Below, piece by piece: positions 17,058 to 26,381 of a DNA stretch of 64,000 nt (within the stretch, counting starts at the first letter, position 1; each line of letters starts with the position of its first letter). The notes below the pieces were generated by a model that was not told where the DNA came from, did no database searches, and saw only the letters and a list, made by a program, of their open reading frames with translations. This DNA is from Xylophilus ampelinus (GTDB lineage Bacteria; Pseudomonadota; Gammaproteobacteria; Burkholderiales; Burkholderiaceae_C): NCBI RefSeq assembly GCF_901875635.1, contig NZ_CABFMN010000075.1:25657-89656 (forward strand), given 5' to 3'. The position numbers and the translations under genes were made by a program.

Positions 17058-18170
17058 ATGAGCCAGTTCAACCGCCGCGATTCCCTCAAGTCCCTGGCCG
17101 CCCTCGGCGCTGCCGGCAGCCTCGGCATGCTCAGCCCGCTTGCGCGGGCGCAGAAGCCGCTCACCGTCGGCGTGATCTACGTCGGCCCGCGCGACGACTA
17201 CGGCTACAACCAGGCGCACGCGCAGGCGGCCGCCGAGGTCAAGAAGATGCCCGGCGTGAAGGTGGTCGAGGAAGAGAACGTGCCCGAGACCGCAGCCGTG
17301 CAGAAGACGATGAGCGGGATGATCCAGCAGGACGGTGCGTCGCTGCTGTTTCCGACCTCCTTCGGCTACTTCGACCCGCACATCCTCGCCGTGGCGCCCA
17401 AATACCCCGACGTGCGCTTCTCACACTGCGGCGGCCTGTGGACCGAGAAGAACCCCAAGAACGTGGGCAGCTTCTTCGGCTACATCGACGAGTGCCAGTT
17501 CCTCAACGGCGTGGTCGCGGCGCACATGACCAAGAGCAACAAGATCGCCTTCGTGGCCGCCAAGCCGATCCCGCAGGTGCTGCGCAACATCAACGCCTTC
17601 ACGCTCGGTGCGCGCTCGGTCAAGCCGGGCATCACCTGCAGCGTGATCTTCACCGGCGATTGGTCGATGGCGGTGAAGGAGGCCGAGGCCACCAACAGCC
17701 TGGCCGACCAGGGCTGCGACGTGTTCACGATGCACGTGGACGGCCCCAAGGTGGTGGTCGAGACGGCGGCCAAGCGCGGCAAGATGGTGTGCGGCTACCA
17801 CGCCAGCCAGGCCAAGCTGGCGCCCGACGCCTATCTCACCGGGGCCGAGTGGAACTGGCTCACTGCCTACAAGACCATCATCGACGCGGCGCGTTCCGGC
17901 AAGCCGCACCCGAACTTCCTGCGCGGCGGCCTGAAGGAAGGCTACGTGAAGACCTCCGCCTACGGCCCCATGGTGACCGACGCCGCCAAGAAGCAGGCCG
18001 ACGACATCAAGGCCAGGATGATCGCGGGCAGCTTCGACATCTTCAAGGGTCCTCTGAGGGACAACAAGGGCAAGGAAGTCGTCGCCGCCGGCCAGGTGCA
18101 GAAGCAGACCGACCTGGAGTTGGAAAAGATGAACTACCTGGTCGAAGGCGTGATGGGTTCGATTGGTTGA
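17058..18170 (+). CDS. BMP-family ABC substrate-binding protein
   Basis: 370 residues from ATG 17058. A twin-arginine-like leader (NRRDSLKSLAALGAAG) precedes a BMP/Med/PnrA periplasmic fold: VGVIYVGPRDDYGYNQAH near residue 40, LLFPTSFGYFDP, VGSFFGYIDECQFLNGVVAA and GDWSMAVKEAEA. This family carries nucleosides and related heterocycles. Two permeases and a double ATPase of the same class follow, so it is a complete importer. Surrounded by formamidase, biuret hydrolase and AtzEFGH, its ligand is probably a nitrogen-rich ring or linear urea polymer. Confidence 0.88.
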   Translation: MSQFNRRDSLKSLAALGAAGSLGMLSPLARAQKPLTVGVIYVGPRDDYGYNQAHAQAAAEVKKMPGVKVVEEENVPETAAVQKTMSGMIQQDGASLLFPTSFGYFDPHILAVAPKYPDVRFSHCGGLWTEKNPKNVGSFFGYIDECQFLNGVVAAHMTKSNKIAFVAAKPIPQVLRNINAFTLGARSVKPGITCSVIFTGDWSMAVKEAEATNSLADQGCDVFTMHVDGPKVVVETAAKRGKMVCGYHASQAKLAPDAYLTGAEWNWLTAYKTIIDAARSGKPHPNFLRGGLKEGYVKTSAYGPMVTDAAKKQADDIKARMIAGSFDIFKGPLRDNKGKEVVAAGQVQKQTDLELEKMNYLVEGVMGSIG

Positions 18171-18185
18171 TCGATCTCAGGCGGA

Positions 18186-19346
18186 ATGACCGGGATGCGC
18201 GCCGCGCTGCGTGAAGCCCTGCTGCCGGTGCTGGCCATCGCGGCTGCACTGCTGGTGTTCGGCCTGTTCGTGGCCATCGCCGCGGGCGCCGATCCGGTGG
18301 AAGCCTGGTCGGTGCTGTTCCAGGGCGCCTTCGGCAGCTGGTTCTCGTGGCAGAACACGCTGCAACGCGCGGCGCCGCTGATGCTCACCGCGCTGTGCGT
18401 CGCCATTCCGGCGCGCGCCGGGCTGGTCATCATCGGCGGCGAAGGCGCGCTGGTGCTGGGCGGACTGGCCTGCGCGGCCATGGCCTACCTGGTGCCGCTT
18501 CCCGCGAACATCGTCGGCACCGCCGCGGTCTGCCTCGCCGGTGCCGTTGCCGGAGCGCTGTGGATCATGGGGGCGGGCTGGCTGCGGCAGTACCGCGGCA
18601 TCAACGAGACGATCAGCAGCCTGCTGCTGGCCTACATCGCCATCGGCATCTTCAAGCACCTGGTCGAAGGCGTGCTGCGCGACCCGGCCAGCCTCAACAA
18701 GCCCTCCACCTATGCGCTGGCCGAGGGCCTGCGCATCGGCGGCATCGCCGGCTCGGACGTGCACTGGGGCCTGGTGCTGGGCGTGCTGGCCTGCATCGGC
18801 CTCGGGCTGTGGCTGCGGGTCACGGCCTCGGGCTTCTCGATCCGTGTGGTGGGCGGCAACCCGCGCACCGCGCAGCTGGTGGGCCTGCCGGCCAACCGCC
18901 TGATCCTGCTGGCCTGCGCGCTGGGCGGGGCCTGCGCGGGCCTGGCCGGTGCCGTGGAGGTGGCGGCGGTGCACACCAACGCGAATGCCTCGCTGATCGC
19001 GGGCTACGGCTACGCGGGCATTCTGGTCGCCTTCATCGCCCGGCAGAACCCGCTGGCCGTCATCCCGGTGGCCATCCTCTTCGGCGGCTTCGGCGCTGCC
19101 GGCAGCCTGCTGCAGCGCCGGCTGGGGCTGCCCGACGCGTCGGTGCAGGTGCTGCAGGGCATCGCCTTCGTGCTGATCCTGGCCAGCGAGGCATTGCGCG
19201 GCACCACGGGCAAGGCGGTGGCCGCCAAGCTCTTCGCCCGGCCCTTCGAGGAACTCGAGCAACTGCCGGTGCGCGCGGCCGAGCCCGGGGCCCACACGCC
19301 GCAGCGGCGCGACGCGCCCTCGGCAGGCAAGGAGGTGTTCGCATGA
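18186..19346 (+). CDS. ABC transporter permease, BMP/nucleoside type (first)
   Basis: 386 residues with eight or more membrane segments. Family marks include RAGLVIIGGEGALVLGG near residue 80, INETISSLLLAYIAIGI near 140 and GGNPRTAQLVGLPANRL near 225 (the ATPase-facing loop). A short hydrophilic tail of about 45 residues ends the protein. ATG 18186 is chosen; ATG 18195 is an alternative. Its stop overlaps the next permease. Confidence 0.88.
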   Translation: MTGMRAALREALLPVLAIAAALLVFGLFVAIAAGADPVEAWSVLFQGAFGSWFSWQNTLQRAAPLMLTALCVAIPARAGLVIIGGEGALVLGGLACAAMAYLVPLPANIVGTAAVCLAGAVAGALWIMGAGWLRQYRGINETISSLLLAYIAIGIFKHLVEGVLRDPASLNKPSTYALAEGLRIGGIAGSDVHWGLVLGVLACIGLGLWLRVTASGFSIRVVGGNPRTAQLVGLPANRLILLACALGGACAGLAGAVEVAAVHTNANASLIAGYGYAGILVAFIARQNPLAVIPVAILFGGFGAAGSLLQRRLGLPDASVQVLQGIAFVLILASEALRGTTGKAVAAKLFARPFEELEQLPVRAAEPGAHTPQRRDAPSAGKEVFA

Positions 19347-20263
19347 CGGCGGACCAATGGGTGGCGCTGGTCGCCGCGATCGTCGGCGGCGCGCTGCGCG
19401 TGGGCGCGCCCTTCCTGTTCGTGAGCCTGGGGGAGTGCCTGACCGAGAAATCGGGCCGCATCAACCTCGGCCTCGAAGGCGTGCTGGTGCTGTCGGCCAT
19501 GGCGGCCTTCGGCGGCGCCTACTGGAGCGGTTCGCCCTGGATCGGCGTGCTGGTGGGCGCCTTCGCGGGCGCGATGCTGGCGCTGCTGCACGGGCTGCTG
19601 TGCTCGCTCAGCGGCGTCAACGACGTGGCCACCGGCATCGCGCTGATGCTGCTAGGCACCGGGCTGGCCTTCTACCTGGGCAAGCCGCTGATCCAGCCGC
19701 AGGCGCCGCAGCTGCCGGCCATCGCGCTGGGCAACTGGAGCGACAACAGCGCGGTGCGCGCGGCGCTGCAGGTCAATGCGCTGGTGCCCATCGGCCTGCT
19801 GCTGGCGCTGGGCCTGTGGTGGGGCTTCGCACGCACGCGCGCCGGCCTGCTGGTGCGCATGGCGGGCGACTCGGCCAACGCCACGCGGGCGCTGGGCTAC
19901 TCGGTGTCGGGCCTGCGCATCGCCGCCACCACCGCCGGCGGCGCCATCGCCGGGCTGGGCGGTGCGTCGCTCACGCTCTTCTACCCTGGCAGCTGGAACG
20001 AGGGCATCTCCAGCGGCCAGGGCCTGATCGCCGTGGCGCTGGTGATCTTCGCGCGCTGGAGCCCGCTGCGCTGCGTCTACGCGGCGCTGCTCTTCGGCGG
20101 CGCCGGCGCCATCGGGCCGGCCCTGCAGTCCATCGGCGTGGGCTGGGGCTACCACCTCTTCAACACCGTGCCGTACGTGCTCACGCTGGTCATCCTCGTG
20201 GCCACCTGCCGGCCGGGCAAGGTCGCGGCGGGCAGCCCGGGCGAGCTGTCGTCGACGCGATGA
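19343..20263 (+). CDS. ABC transporter permease, BMP/nucleoside type (second)
   Basis: 306 residues from ATG 19343 (RBS AAGGAGG), overlapping the previous stop. Characteristic segments are CLTEKSGRINLGLEGVLVLS near residue 35, GVNDVATGIALMLLGTGLAF and AGDSANATRALGYSVSGLRIA near 175. It is the partner of the preceding permease in a heterodimeric channel. The ATPase for the complex is not next but after two enzyme genes. Confidence 0.88.
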   Translation: MTADQWVALVAAIVGGALRVGAPFLFVSLGECLTEKSGRINLGLEGVLVLSAMAAFGGAYWSGSPWIGVLVGAFAGAMLALLHGLLCSLSGVNDVATGIALMLLGTGLAFYLGKPLIQPQAPQLPAIALGNWSDNSAVRAALQVNALVPIGLLLALGLWWGFARTRAGLLVRMAGDSANATRALGYSVSGLRIAATTAGGAIAGLGGASLTLFYPGSWNEGISSGQGLIAVALVIFARWSPLRCVYAALLFGGAGAIGPALQSIGVGWGYHLFNTVPYVLTLVILVATCRPGKVAAGSPGELSSTR

Positions 20264-20285
20264 ACACAACACAAGGAATGCATCC

Positions 20286-21350
20286 ATGAGCGGCCTGGGC
20301 GGTCTCAACAAATCGGCGAACGGCGTGGTGGTGGGGCTGGTGCAGCTGCAGCTGCCGGTGGTCGCCACGCGCGAGCAGCTCGCGGCGCAGACGCAGCGCA
20401 TCTGCGAACTGGTGGGCAAGGCCCGGCGCAACCAGCAGACGATGGACCTGGTGGTCTTTCCCGAGTATTCGCTGCACGGCCTCTCGATGGACACCAACCC
20501 CGAGATCATGTGCAGCCTGGACGGCCCCGAGGTGGCGGCCTTCCGCGCGGCCTGCGTGGAGCACCGCATCTGGGGGTGCTTCTCCATCATGGAGGCCAAC
20601 CCCGGCGGCAACCCGTACAACAGCGGCCTCGTCATCGACGACCAGGGCGCCATCCGCCTGTACTACCGCAAGCTGCACCCCTGGGTGCCGGTGGAACCGT
20701 GGGAGCCCGGCAACCTGGGCGTGCCGGTGTGCGACGGCCCCAACGGCAGCAAGCTGTCGCTCATCATCTGCCACGACGGCATGTTCCCGGAGATGGCGCG
20801 CGAGGCGGCGTACAAGGGCGCCGAGATCATCCTGCGCACCGCCGGCTACACCGCGCCGATCCGCCACGCCTGGAAGATCACCAACCAGGCCAACGCCTTC
20901 TGCAACCTGGCCTACACCGCCAGCGTCTGCATGTGCGGCAGCGACGGCACCTTCGACTCCATGGGCGAGGGCATGTTCTGCAGCTTCGACGGCACCGTGA
21001 TGGTGGAGGGCGGCGGCCGGCCCGACGAGATCATCACCGCCGAGCTGCGGCCCGATCTGGTGCGCGAGGCGCGCACCGGCTGGGGCGTGGAGAACAACAT
21101 CTACCAGCTCTACCACCGCGGCTACGTGGCGGTGAAGGGCGGCGCCCAGGACTGCCCCTACACCTACATGCAGGACATGGCGACCGGCCGCTACCGGCTG
21201 CCGTGGAGCGACAAGGTGCAGGTGACCGACGGCAGCTCCTGCGGCTTCCCGGCCCCGGTGCGGCTGTACGGCGGCGCGGGCTCGCACCCGCTGGTGCCGC
21301 CGCCCGCGCCCGACGTGCCCGAGAAGGAACGGCTCAAGACGCTGGACTGA
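20286..21350 (+). CDS. amiF: Formamidase (AmiF-type nitrilase superfamily)
   Basis: 354 residues, RBS AAGGA. Nitrilase-superfamily triad: Glu60 in FPEYSLHG, Lys129 in YYRKLHPW and Cys162 in [10 protein letters not shown]. Details such as [24 protein letters not shown] and the [15 protein letters not shown] stretch match formamidases rather than broad aliphatic amidases. The enzyme converts formamide to formate and ammonia in the cytoplasm. It lies between the second BMP permease and biuH, so in this pathway it may release formyl groups as formate from a linear intermediate; whether it accepts N-formyl ureas instead of formamide is unknown. Confidence 0.87.
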   Translation: MSGLGGLNKSANGVVVGLVQLQLPVVATREQLAAQTQRICELVGKARRNQQTMDLVVFPEYSLHGLSMDTNPEIMCSLDGPEVAAFRAACVEHRIWGCFSIMEANPGGNPYNSGLVIDDQGAIRLYYRKLHPWVPVEPWEPGNLGVPVCDGPNGSKLSLIICHDGMFPEMAREAAYKGAEIILRTAGYTAPIRHAWKITNQANAFCNLAYTASVCMCGSDGTFDSMGEGMFCSFDGTVMVEGGGRPDEIITAELRPDLVREARTGWGVENNIYQLYHRGYVAVKGGAQDCPYTYMQDMATGRYRLPWSDKVQVTDGSSCGFPAPVRLYGGAGSHPLVPPPAPDVPEKERLKTLD

Positions 21351-21354
21351 AACG

Positions 21355-22077
21355 ATGGACGCCACGACGACACCCACCCCCGCCGCGCCGCGCTTCGCCG
21401 CCGCCGAGCCCTACCGCTGGCCCTACGACGGCGACCTGCGTCCCGACAACACGGCGCTCGTCGTCATCGACATGCAGACCGACTTCTGCGGCAAGGGCGG
21501 GTATGTCGACGTGATGGGCTACGACATCTCGCTCACGCAGGCACCGATCGAACCCATTCGCCGCCTGCTGGCCGCGATGCGGCCGCTGGGCTACACCATC
21601 ATCCATACCCGCGAAGGCCACCGGCCCGACCTGTCGGACCTGCCTGCCAACAAGCGCTGGCGCTCGCGCCAGATTGGGCAGGACGGCGTGGGCATCGGCG
21701 ACGACGGCCCGTGCGGACGCATCCTCATCCGCGGGGAGCCGGGCTGGGAGATCATCCCCGAGCTGGCGCCGATCGACGGCGAGGTGGTGATCGACAAGCC
21801 GGGCAAGGGTTCCTTCTACGCCACCGACCTGGAGATGATCCTGCGCACCCGCGGCATCCGCAACATCGTGCTGACGGGCATCACCACCGACGTGTGCGTG
21901 CACACGACGATGCGCGACGCCAACGACCGCGGCTTCGAGTGCCTGCTGCTGTCGGACTGCACGGCCGCGACCGACCCGGGCAACCATGCGGCGGCGCTGA
22001 AGATGATCACGATGCAGGGTGGCGTGTTCGGTGCGCATGCCACGTCGGATGCCCTCATCAAAGCCTTGACGCCATGA
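21355..22077 (+). CDS. biuH: Biuret amidohydrolase
   Basis: 240 residues of the isochorismatase-like cysteine hydrolase family. The Asp-Lys-Cys triad is Asp39 ([10 protein letters not shown]), Lys148 ([10 protein letters not shown]) and Cys181 ([10 protein letters not shown]). The whole sequence closely follows my recollection of rhizobial BiuH, including [16 protein letters not shown] at the start, [14 protein letters not shown] and [10 protein letters not shown], which makes this one of the firmer calls in the locus. It hydrolyses biuret to allophanate and ammonia; AtzF then acts on allophanate. The stop overlaps the ATPase start by four bases. Confidence 0.9.
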   Translation: MDATTTPTPAAPRFAAAEPYRWPYDGDLRPDNTALVVIDMQTDFCGKGGYVDVMGYDISLTQAPIEPIRRLLAAMRPLGYTIIHTREGHRPDLSDLPANKRWRSRQIGQDGVGIGDDGPCGRILIRGEPGWEIIPELAPIDGEVVIDKPGKGSFYATDLEMILRTRGIRNIVLTGITTDVCVHTTMRDANDRGFECLLLSDCTAATDPGNHAAALKMITMQGGVFGAHATSDALIKALTP

Positions 22078-23708
22078 TCGCGCCCGTCGCCGCCCCCGCA
22101 CGCGCCGCCGGTGCGCTGGCGCTGGACACCTACGAACTGACCAAGCGCTTCGGCAGCTTCACCGCGATGGACCGCGTGACGATGCACGTGGAGCCCGGCA
22201 CGGTGCACGCGCTGCTGGGCGAGAACGGCGCGGGCAAGAGCACGCTCGTGAAATGCGTGGCCGGCTTCCAGCGCGCGGAGGAAGGCAGCATCCTCATCGA
22301 CGGTCGCGAGCAGGACATCGCCAACCCGATCGTCGCGCGCCAGCTGGGCATCGGCATGGTCTACCAGCACTTCACGCTGGCGCCGGGCATGACGGTGGCC
22401 GAGAACCTGCTGCTGGCCGGCGGCAAGACACCGGCGCTGATCGACTGGAAGGCGCAGCGCGCCGGGCTGAAGGAGTTCCTCGCGACCACGCCCTTCACGC
22501 TCGACCTCGACGCGCGGCCGTCCGAACTGGCCGCGGGCGAGAAGCAGAAGCTCGAGCTGCTCAAGCAGCTCTACCTCAAGCCGCGCCTGCTGATCCTGGA
22601 CGAGCCGACCTCGGTGCTGACGCCGCAGGAGGCCGACGAGGTGCTGGGCCACGTGCGCGAGTTTGCCAAGAGTGGGCTGTGCACCGTGCTCATCATCACG
22701 CACAAGTTCCGCGAGGTGATGGGCTATGCCGACGCCGTGACCGTGTTGCGACGGGGCAAGGCGGTGCACCACGCTCGCGTGGCCGACACCGACCCGCGCC
22801 GCCTGGCGCAGGCGATGATGGGCGAGGGCCAGGAGGCGGTCCAGCCGCCGCCCGAGGGCGAGACGGCGGCCGAGCACCATCCTTTGGATTCCATGCCAAA
22901 TCGGGTTGCAGCGCCCGTCCAGTCTGCGCAAGCAGCTATCAAATCAGGAGCAATCGGCGCTTCTCCCGCACTGGACGTACAGGGCCTGAAAGCCGAGGGC
23001 GACCGCGGCACCCTGGCCGTCGACGGCCTGAGCTTCGCGGTGCGGCCTGGCGAGATCCTCGGCGTGGCAGGCGTGTCGGGCAACGGCCAGCGCGAGCTGG
23101 TCGAGGCCCTGGTGGGCCAGCGCCCGCGCGCCGGCGGCACGGTGCGCGTCATGGGGCAGCCCTACACGGCCAGGCGCGCCGAGAACCGCGCGCTCAAGGT
23201 GCGCAGCCTTCCGGAAGAGCCGCTGCGCAACGCCTGCGTCGGCGACTTGAGCGTGGCCGAGAACATGGCGCTGCGCGACTTCGACCAGCCGCCGCTGGCT
23301 TCCGGCGGGCTGCTGCGCTTCGGCCAGTGGAAGCGCCGGGCCCGCGAATGGATCGCTGAGTACGGCGTGAAGACGCAGGGCGAGGGCGCGCCGATCAAGA
23401 GCCTGTCGGGCGGCAACGTGCAGCGCGCGGTGCTGGCGCGCGAACTGGCCGGCGAGATCAACGTGCTCATCGCCGCCAACCCGGTGTTCGGCCTCGACTT
23501 CGCGGCCGTGGCCGAGATCCACGGCCGCATCGTGCAGGTGCGCAACCAGGGCGGCGCGGTGCTGCTGGTGAGCGAGGACCTGGACGAGCTGTTGGAGCTG
23601 TCGGACCGCATCGTGGTGATGAGCGAAGGGCGCATCGTCCACGAGACCACGGCCGCGACCGCCGATCGCCATGAACTCGGCGCCTTCATGGGCGGAGGAG
23701 CGCACTGA
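22074..23708 (+). CDS. ABC transporter double ATP-binding protein, BMP/nucleoside type
   Basis: 544 residues with two fused ATPase domains, coupled to biuH. The first has Walker [10 protein letters not shown] (Lys55), [15 protein letters not shown] as signature, Walker [14 protein letters not shown] and ITHKF. The second has the degenerate Walker [11 protein letters not shown], signature LSGGNVQR and Walker B-like [13 protein letters not shown], normal for this class. The linker between them, residues about 270-294, is encoded by a reverse-oriented copy of the dispersed repeat and has codons unlike the rest (AAT, GTT, TCA, GGA). It energises the BMP importer of genes 17058-20263. Confidence 0.9.
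   Translation: MIAPVAAPARAAGALALDTYELTKRFGSFTAMDRVTMHVEPGTVHALLGENGAGKSTLVKCVAGFQRAEEGSILIDGREQDIANPIVARQLGIGMVYQHFTLAPGMTVAENLLLAGGKTPALIDWKAQRAGLKEFLATTPFTLDLDARPSELAAGEKQKLELLKQLYLKPRLLILDEPTSVLTPQEADEVLGHVREFAKSGLCTVLIITHKFREVMGYADAVTVLRRGKAVHHARVADTDPRRLAQAMMGEGQEAVQPPPEGETAAEHHPLDSMPNRVAAPVQSAQAAIKSGAIGASPALDVQGLKAEGDRGTLAVDGLSFAVRPGEILGVAGVSGNGQRELVEALVGQRPRAGGTVRVMGQPYTARRAENRALKVRSLPEEPLRNACVGDLSVAENMALRDFDQPPLASGGLLRFGQWKRRAREWIAEYGVKTQGEGAPIKSLSGGNVQRAVLARELAGEINVLIAANPVFGLDFAAVAEIHGRIVQVRNQGGAVLLVSEDLDELLELSDRIVVMSEGRIVHETTAATADRHELGAFMGGGAH
22881..22956 (-). repeat. Dispersed repeat, copy 2 of 5, inside the ATPase gene
   Basis: Read on the minus strand it gives GATTGCTCCTGATTTGATAG, then CTGCTTGCGCA, GACGGGCGCTGCAACCCGAT and TTGGCAT, matching copy 1 at 3324. 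It is translated in frame as part of the linker between the two ATPase domains without a stop codon. Confidence 0.8.
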
Positions 23709-23710
23709 AA

Positions 23711-24376
23711 ATGAAGATCGACGCCCAACCCTTCGCCTACGAATTCGAGCTGCCCCGCACGGCGCTGGTACTCATCGACATGCAGCGCGACTTCATCGAG
23801 CCCGGCGGCTTCGGCGAGACGCTGGGCAACGACGTGTCGTTGCTCGAGGCCATCGTGCCGGCCACGCAGGCGGTGCTGGCGGCGTGGCGCGCCGCAGGCG
23901 GCCTCGTCGTGCACACGCGCGAGGCGCACCGGCCGGACCTGTCGGACTGCCCGCCCGCCAAGCGCGACCGCGGCAACCCCAGCCTGCGCATCGGCGACCT
24001 CGGTCCCATGGGCCGCATCCTGGTGGCCGGCGAGCCAGGCAACCAGATCATCGACGCGCTGGCGCCGGCCCCCGGCGAACTCGTCATCGACAAGCCGGGC
24101 AAGGGCATGTTCTACGCCACCGGCCTGCACGAGACGCTGCGCTCGCGCGGCATCACGCACCTGCTGTTCGGCGGCGTGACGACCGAGGTGTGCGTGCAGA
24201 CCTCCATGCGCGAGGCCAACGACCGCGGTTACGAAGGCCTGCTGCTGGAGGACTGCACCGAGAGCTACTTCCCGCAGTTCAAGGCGGCGGCCCTCGAGAT
24301 GATCCGTGCGCAGGGCGCGATCGTCGGCTGGACGGCCCCCAGCACCGCGCTGCACGCGGCGCTGGCCGCGGGCTAA
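23711..24376 (+). CDS. Cysteine hydrolase related to biuret/triuret hydrolases
   Basis: 221 residues, RBS GGAGGA. Triad Asp23 (VLIDMQRDF), Lys128 ([10 protein letters not shown]) and Cys161 ([10 protein letters not shown]). It resembles BiuH, from 1.6 kb upstream, in the [14 protein letters not shown] and [14 protein letters not shown] stretches but lacks the BiuH N-terminal PYRWPY segment, so it is a paralogue with a different substrate. Candidates known in this family are triuret hydrolase, ureidoacrylate hydrolase and guanylurea hydrolase. Triuret hydrolase would fit best, since its product 1-carboxybiuret is the AtzEG substrate, but this is inference. Confidence 0.8.
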   Translation: MKIDAQPFAYEFELPRTALVLIDMQRDFIEPGGFGETLGNDVSLLEAIVPATQAVLAAWRAAGGLVVHTREAHRPDLSDCPPAKRDRGNPSLRIGDLGPMGRILVAGEPGNQIIDALAPAPGELVIDKPGKGMFYATGLHETLRSRGITHLLFGGVTTEVCVQTSMREANDRGYEGLLLEDCTESYFPQFKAAALEMIRAQGAIVGWTAPSTALHAALAAG

Positions 24377-24390
24377 GCGCGTACCATCCC

Positions 24391-25119
24391 GTGGTGCCCA
24401 CCGTCCTGCGCCCTCCCCGCCGATCGAACCCGGACGACAGCGGCGCCTTCCGCTCGCGCGCCGACGAGGTCCATGCCCAGCTCAAGCGCGACATCGCCGA
24501 GTTCACGCTCGTGCCCGGCGACCGCTTCACCGAGAACGAGATCAGCGAACGCCTGGGCGTCTCGCGCACGCCGGTGCGCCAGGCGCTCTTCCGGCTGCAG
24601 CAGGAGGGCTTCGTCGAGGTGCTGTTCCGCAGCGGCTGGCGCGTGCTGCCCTTCGACTTCGACCAGTTCGAGCAGCTCTACGACCTGCGCATGGTGCTGG
24701 AGACCACCGCGGTGCACCGCCTCTGCGAAAGCGACCGCCGCATCGACCGTGCGCTGCTCGATTCGCTGATGAGCATCTGGCTGGTGCCCGCGGCCGAGCG
24801 CAGCGCCGACGGCGTGCAGGTGGCGCAGTGGGACGAAGCTTTTCATTGCGCGCTGGTCGAGGCCGCCGGCAATGCCGAGATGGCCCGGGTGCACCGCGAC
24901 GTGACCGAGCGCATCCGCATCATCCGCCGGCTCGACTTCACGCAGCAGCCGCGCATCGACGCCACCTACGACGAGCACGCCAAGATCCTCAAGGCCATCC
25001 GCGCCAATCGCGGCGACCAGGCCGCGATGCTGCTGCGCGCGCACATCGAGACCAGCCAGTCCGAGGTGCGCAAGATCACGCTGCACCAGGTCCACCTCGC
25101 GCGGCACGCGGGACGCTGA
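24391..25119 (+). CDS. GntR-family (FCD domain) transcriptional regulator
   Basis: 242 residues from GTG 24391 (GTG 24394 also possible; no ATG is available before the HTH). Winged HTH at about residues 30-95 with ISERLGVSRTPVRQALFRLQ, then an FCD ligand-binding domain with LYDLRMVLETTAV, EAFHCALVEAAGN and the metal-site-like YDEHAKILKAI. It is 14 bp after the second cysteine hydrolase and co-transcribed. It is the likely binder of the CTTGTATCCAAG pair at 10387 and 16998, so it would be autoregulated, with a pathway metabolite as effector. Confidence 0.88.
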   Translation: MVPTVLRPPRRSNPDDSGAFRSRADEVHAQLKRDIAEFTLVPGDRFTENEISERLGVSRTPVRQALFRLQQEGFVEVLFRSGWRVLPFDFDQFEQLYDLRMVLETTAVHRLCESDRRIDRALLDSLMSIWLVPAAERSADGVQVAQWDEAFHCALVEAAGNAEMARVHRDVTERIRIIRRLDFTQQPRIDATYDEHAKILKAIRANRGDQAAMLLRAHIETSQSEVRKITLHQVHLARHAGR

Positions 25120-25251
25120 GCGCTCGGCCCACTGGCCGTTCGTGCACCGGCGGAAGGTGGGGCCGAAGTGCCGGTCCTTGGCTTCGTCGACCGTCCACTC
25201 GCCGTCGTCGAGCAGGTCGACGATGGCCCTCTCCGAACACGGCCATCGTCT
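25120..25251. other. Gap between convergent genes with a coding-like remnant
   Basis: No intact gene. On the minus strand, about 25230 to 25125, one frame reads IVDLLDDGEWTVDEAKDRHF then GPTFRRCTNGQWAERS, with third positions almost all G or C like true coding sequence. It has no start of its own, follows the TAA of the oxidoreductase, and runs into the antisense of the GntR gene. It could be the relic of a lost gene; I do not recognise the family. Confidence 0.3.
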
Positions 25252-26271
25252 TTACTGCACCGTGAGCACGATCTTGCCCTGGAGGCTGCCTTGTGCGGCA
25301 CGCTCGTGCGCGCGCCGCGCGTCGGCCAACGCAAAGGTGCTGTCGATGGCCACGCGCACCGTGCCCGCATCGAGCAGTTCGGCGAGTCGTGCGAGCTGTG
25401 CGCCGCTCGAACGCACCTGGGTCGTCGACACCGTGACGCCGCGTGCCGTGGCCTCCTCGGCGCCGTCGAAGCCCAGCGGAAAGACGGGGAACAGCGCACC
25501 GCCGGTCCGCAGGGTGCGCAGGAAGCGGCCACTGGTGGGGCCGCCCACGGCATCGACGACCAGATCGATGTCGCGCACGAGGTCCTCGGGCCGCGTCCGC
25601 GTGTAGTCGATGAACTGCTCTGCGCCGAGCGCGCGCACGAAGGCTTCGTGCCGCCCGGAGGCCACCGCGATCACGCGCGCACCCTGCCACCGTGCGAGCT
25701 GCACTGCGAACTGGCCCACACCGCCCGCGGCGCCGTTCACCAGCACGGTCCGGCCCTCGAGCGGCACCGGCACATGCTGCTTCGGCTGCAGCGGGTTCGG
25801 CCGGTCGTGGCCGAGCTCGATCAGGAACTGCCATGCGGTGAGCAGCGACATGGGCGCGCCCGCGGCGTGGACATGGTCGAGGTTGCGCGGCTTGCGGGCG
25901 AGTTGCGCGGCCGGCACGCTCACCCACTCTGCATAGGCGCGGCTTCCCCCTGCCAGGCCTTCGGGAAAGCGGACCATCGCATAGACCTCGTCCCCGACGG
26001 TGAAGCCGTCGACGTCGTCGGCCACCGCGTCGACCACGCCCGAGACGTCGGTCCCGAGGATGAGCGGGAAGGACAGGGGCGGCTGCCATTCGGGCGGCAG
26101 CATGCGGTAGCCCTCGCGCAAGTACCAGTCGGGCGGGTTGATGCCCACGGCGTGCACGCGCACGCGCGCCTCGCCGGGGGCCAGGCCGGGCATCGGCGCG
26201 TCTTCGTAGCGCAGCACCTCGGGGCCGCCGACGGTGTGCTGAAGGATCGCTTTCATGGTGGGGGTGGTCAT
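25252..26271 (-). CDS. NADP-dependent quinone-oxidoreductase-like MDR protein
   Basis: 339 residues from ATG 26271 (RBS AAAGGA); an upstream in-frame extension to 26430 crosses the control region and is rejected. Zinc-free medium-chain dehydrogenase fold: GPEVLRYEDAPMPGLAPGEA at the start, GTDVSGVVDAVADDVDGF, and the cofactor motif VNGAAGGVGQFAVQLARWQGA near residue 170. Members reduce quinones or activated double bonds with NADPH. It faces a LysR gene across a 159-bp region with a clear inverted repeat, the usual arrangement for LysR control of a divergent target. Confidence 0.87.
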   Translation of the reverse strand: MTTPTMKAILQHTVGGPEVLRYEDAPMPGLAPGEARVRVHAVGINPPDWYLREGYRMLPPEWQPPLSFPLILGTDVSGVVDAVADDVDGFTVGDEVYAMVRFPEGLAGGSRAYAEWVSVPAAQLARKPRNLDHVHAAGAPMSLLTAWQFLIELGHDRPNPLQPKQHVPVPLEGRTVLVNGAAGGVGQFAVQLARWQGARVIAVASGRHEAFVRALGAEQFIDYTRTRPEDLVRDIDLVVDAVGGPTSGRFLRTLRTGGALFPVFPLGFDGAEEATARGVTVSTTQVRSSGAQLARLAELLDAGTVRVAIDSTFALADARRAHERAAQGSLQGKIVLTVQ

Positions 26272-26381
26272 CGTGTTCCTTTCAGATTCCATGGCCTCGG
26301 GCATGCCGAACGCCGGTGCCTCGGGGGCGCGCAGCGACCCGGCGGGGTGGCGCGGACCCCAAGTGTTCGTCATTGCGATGA

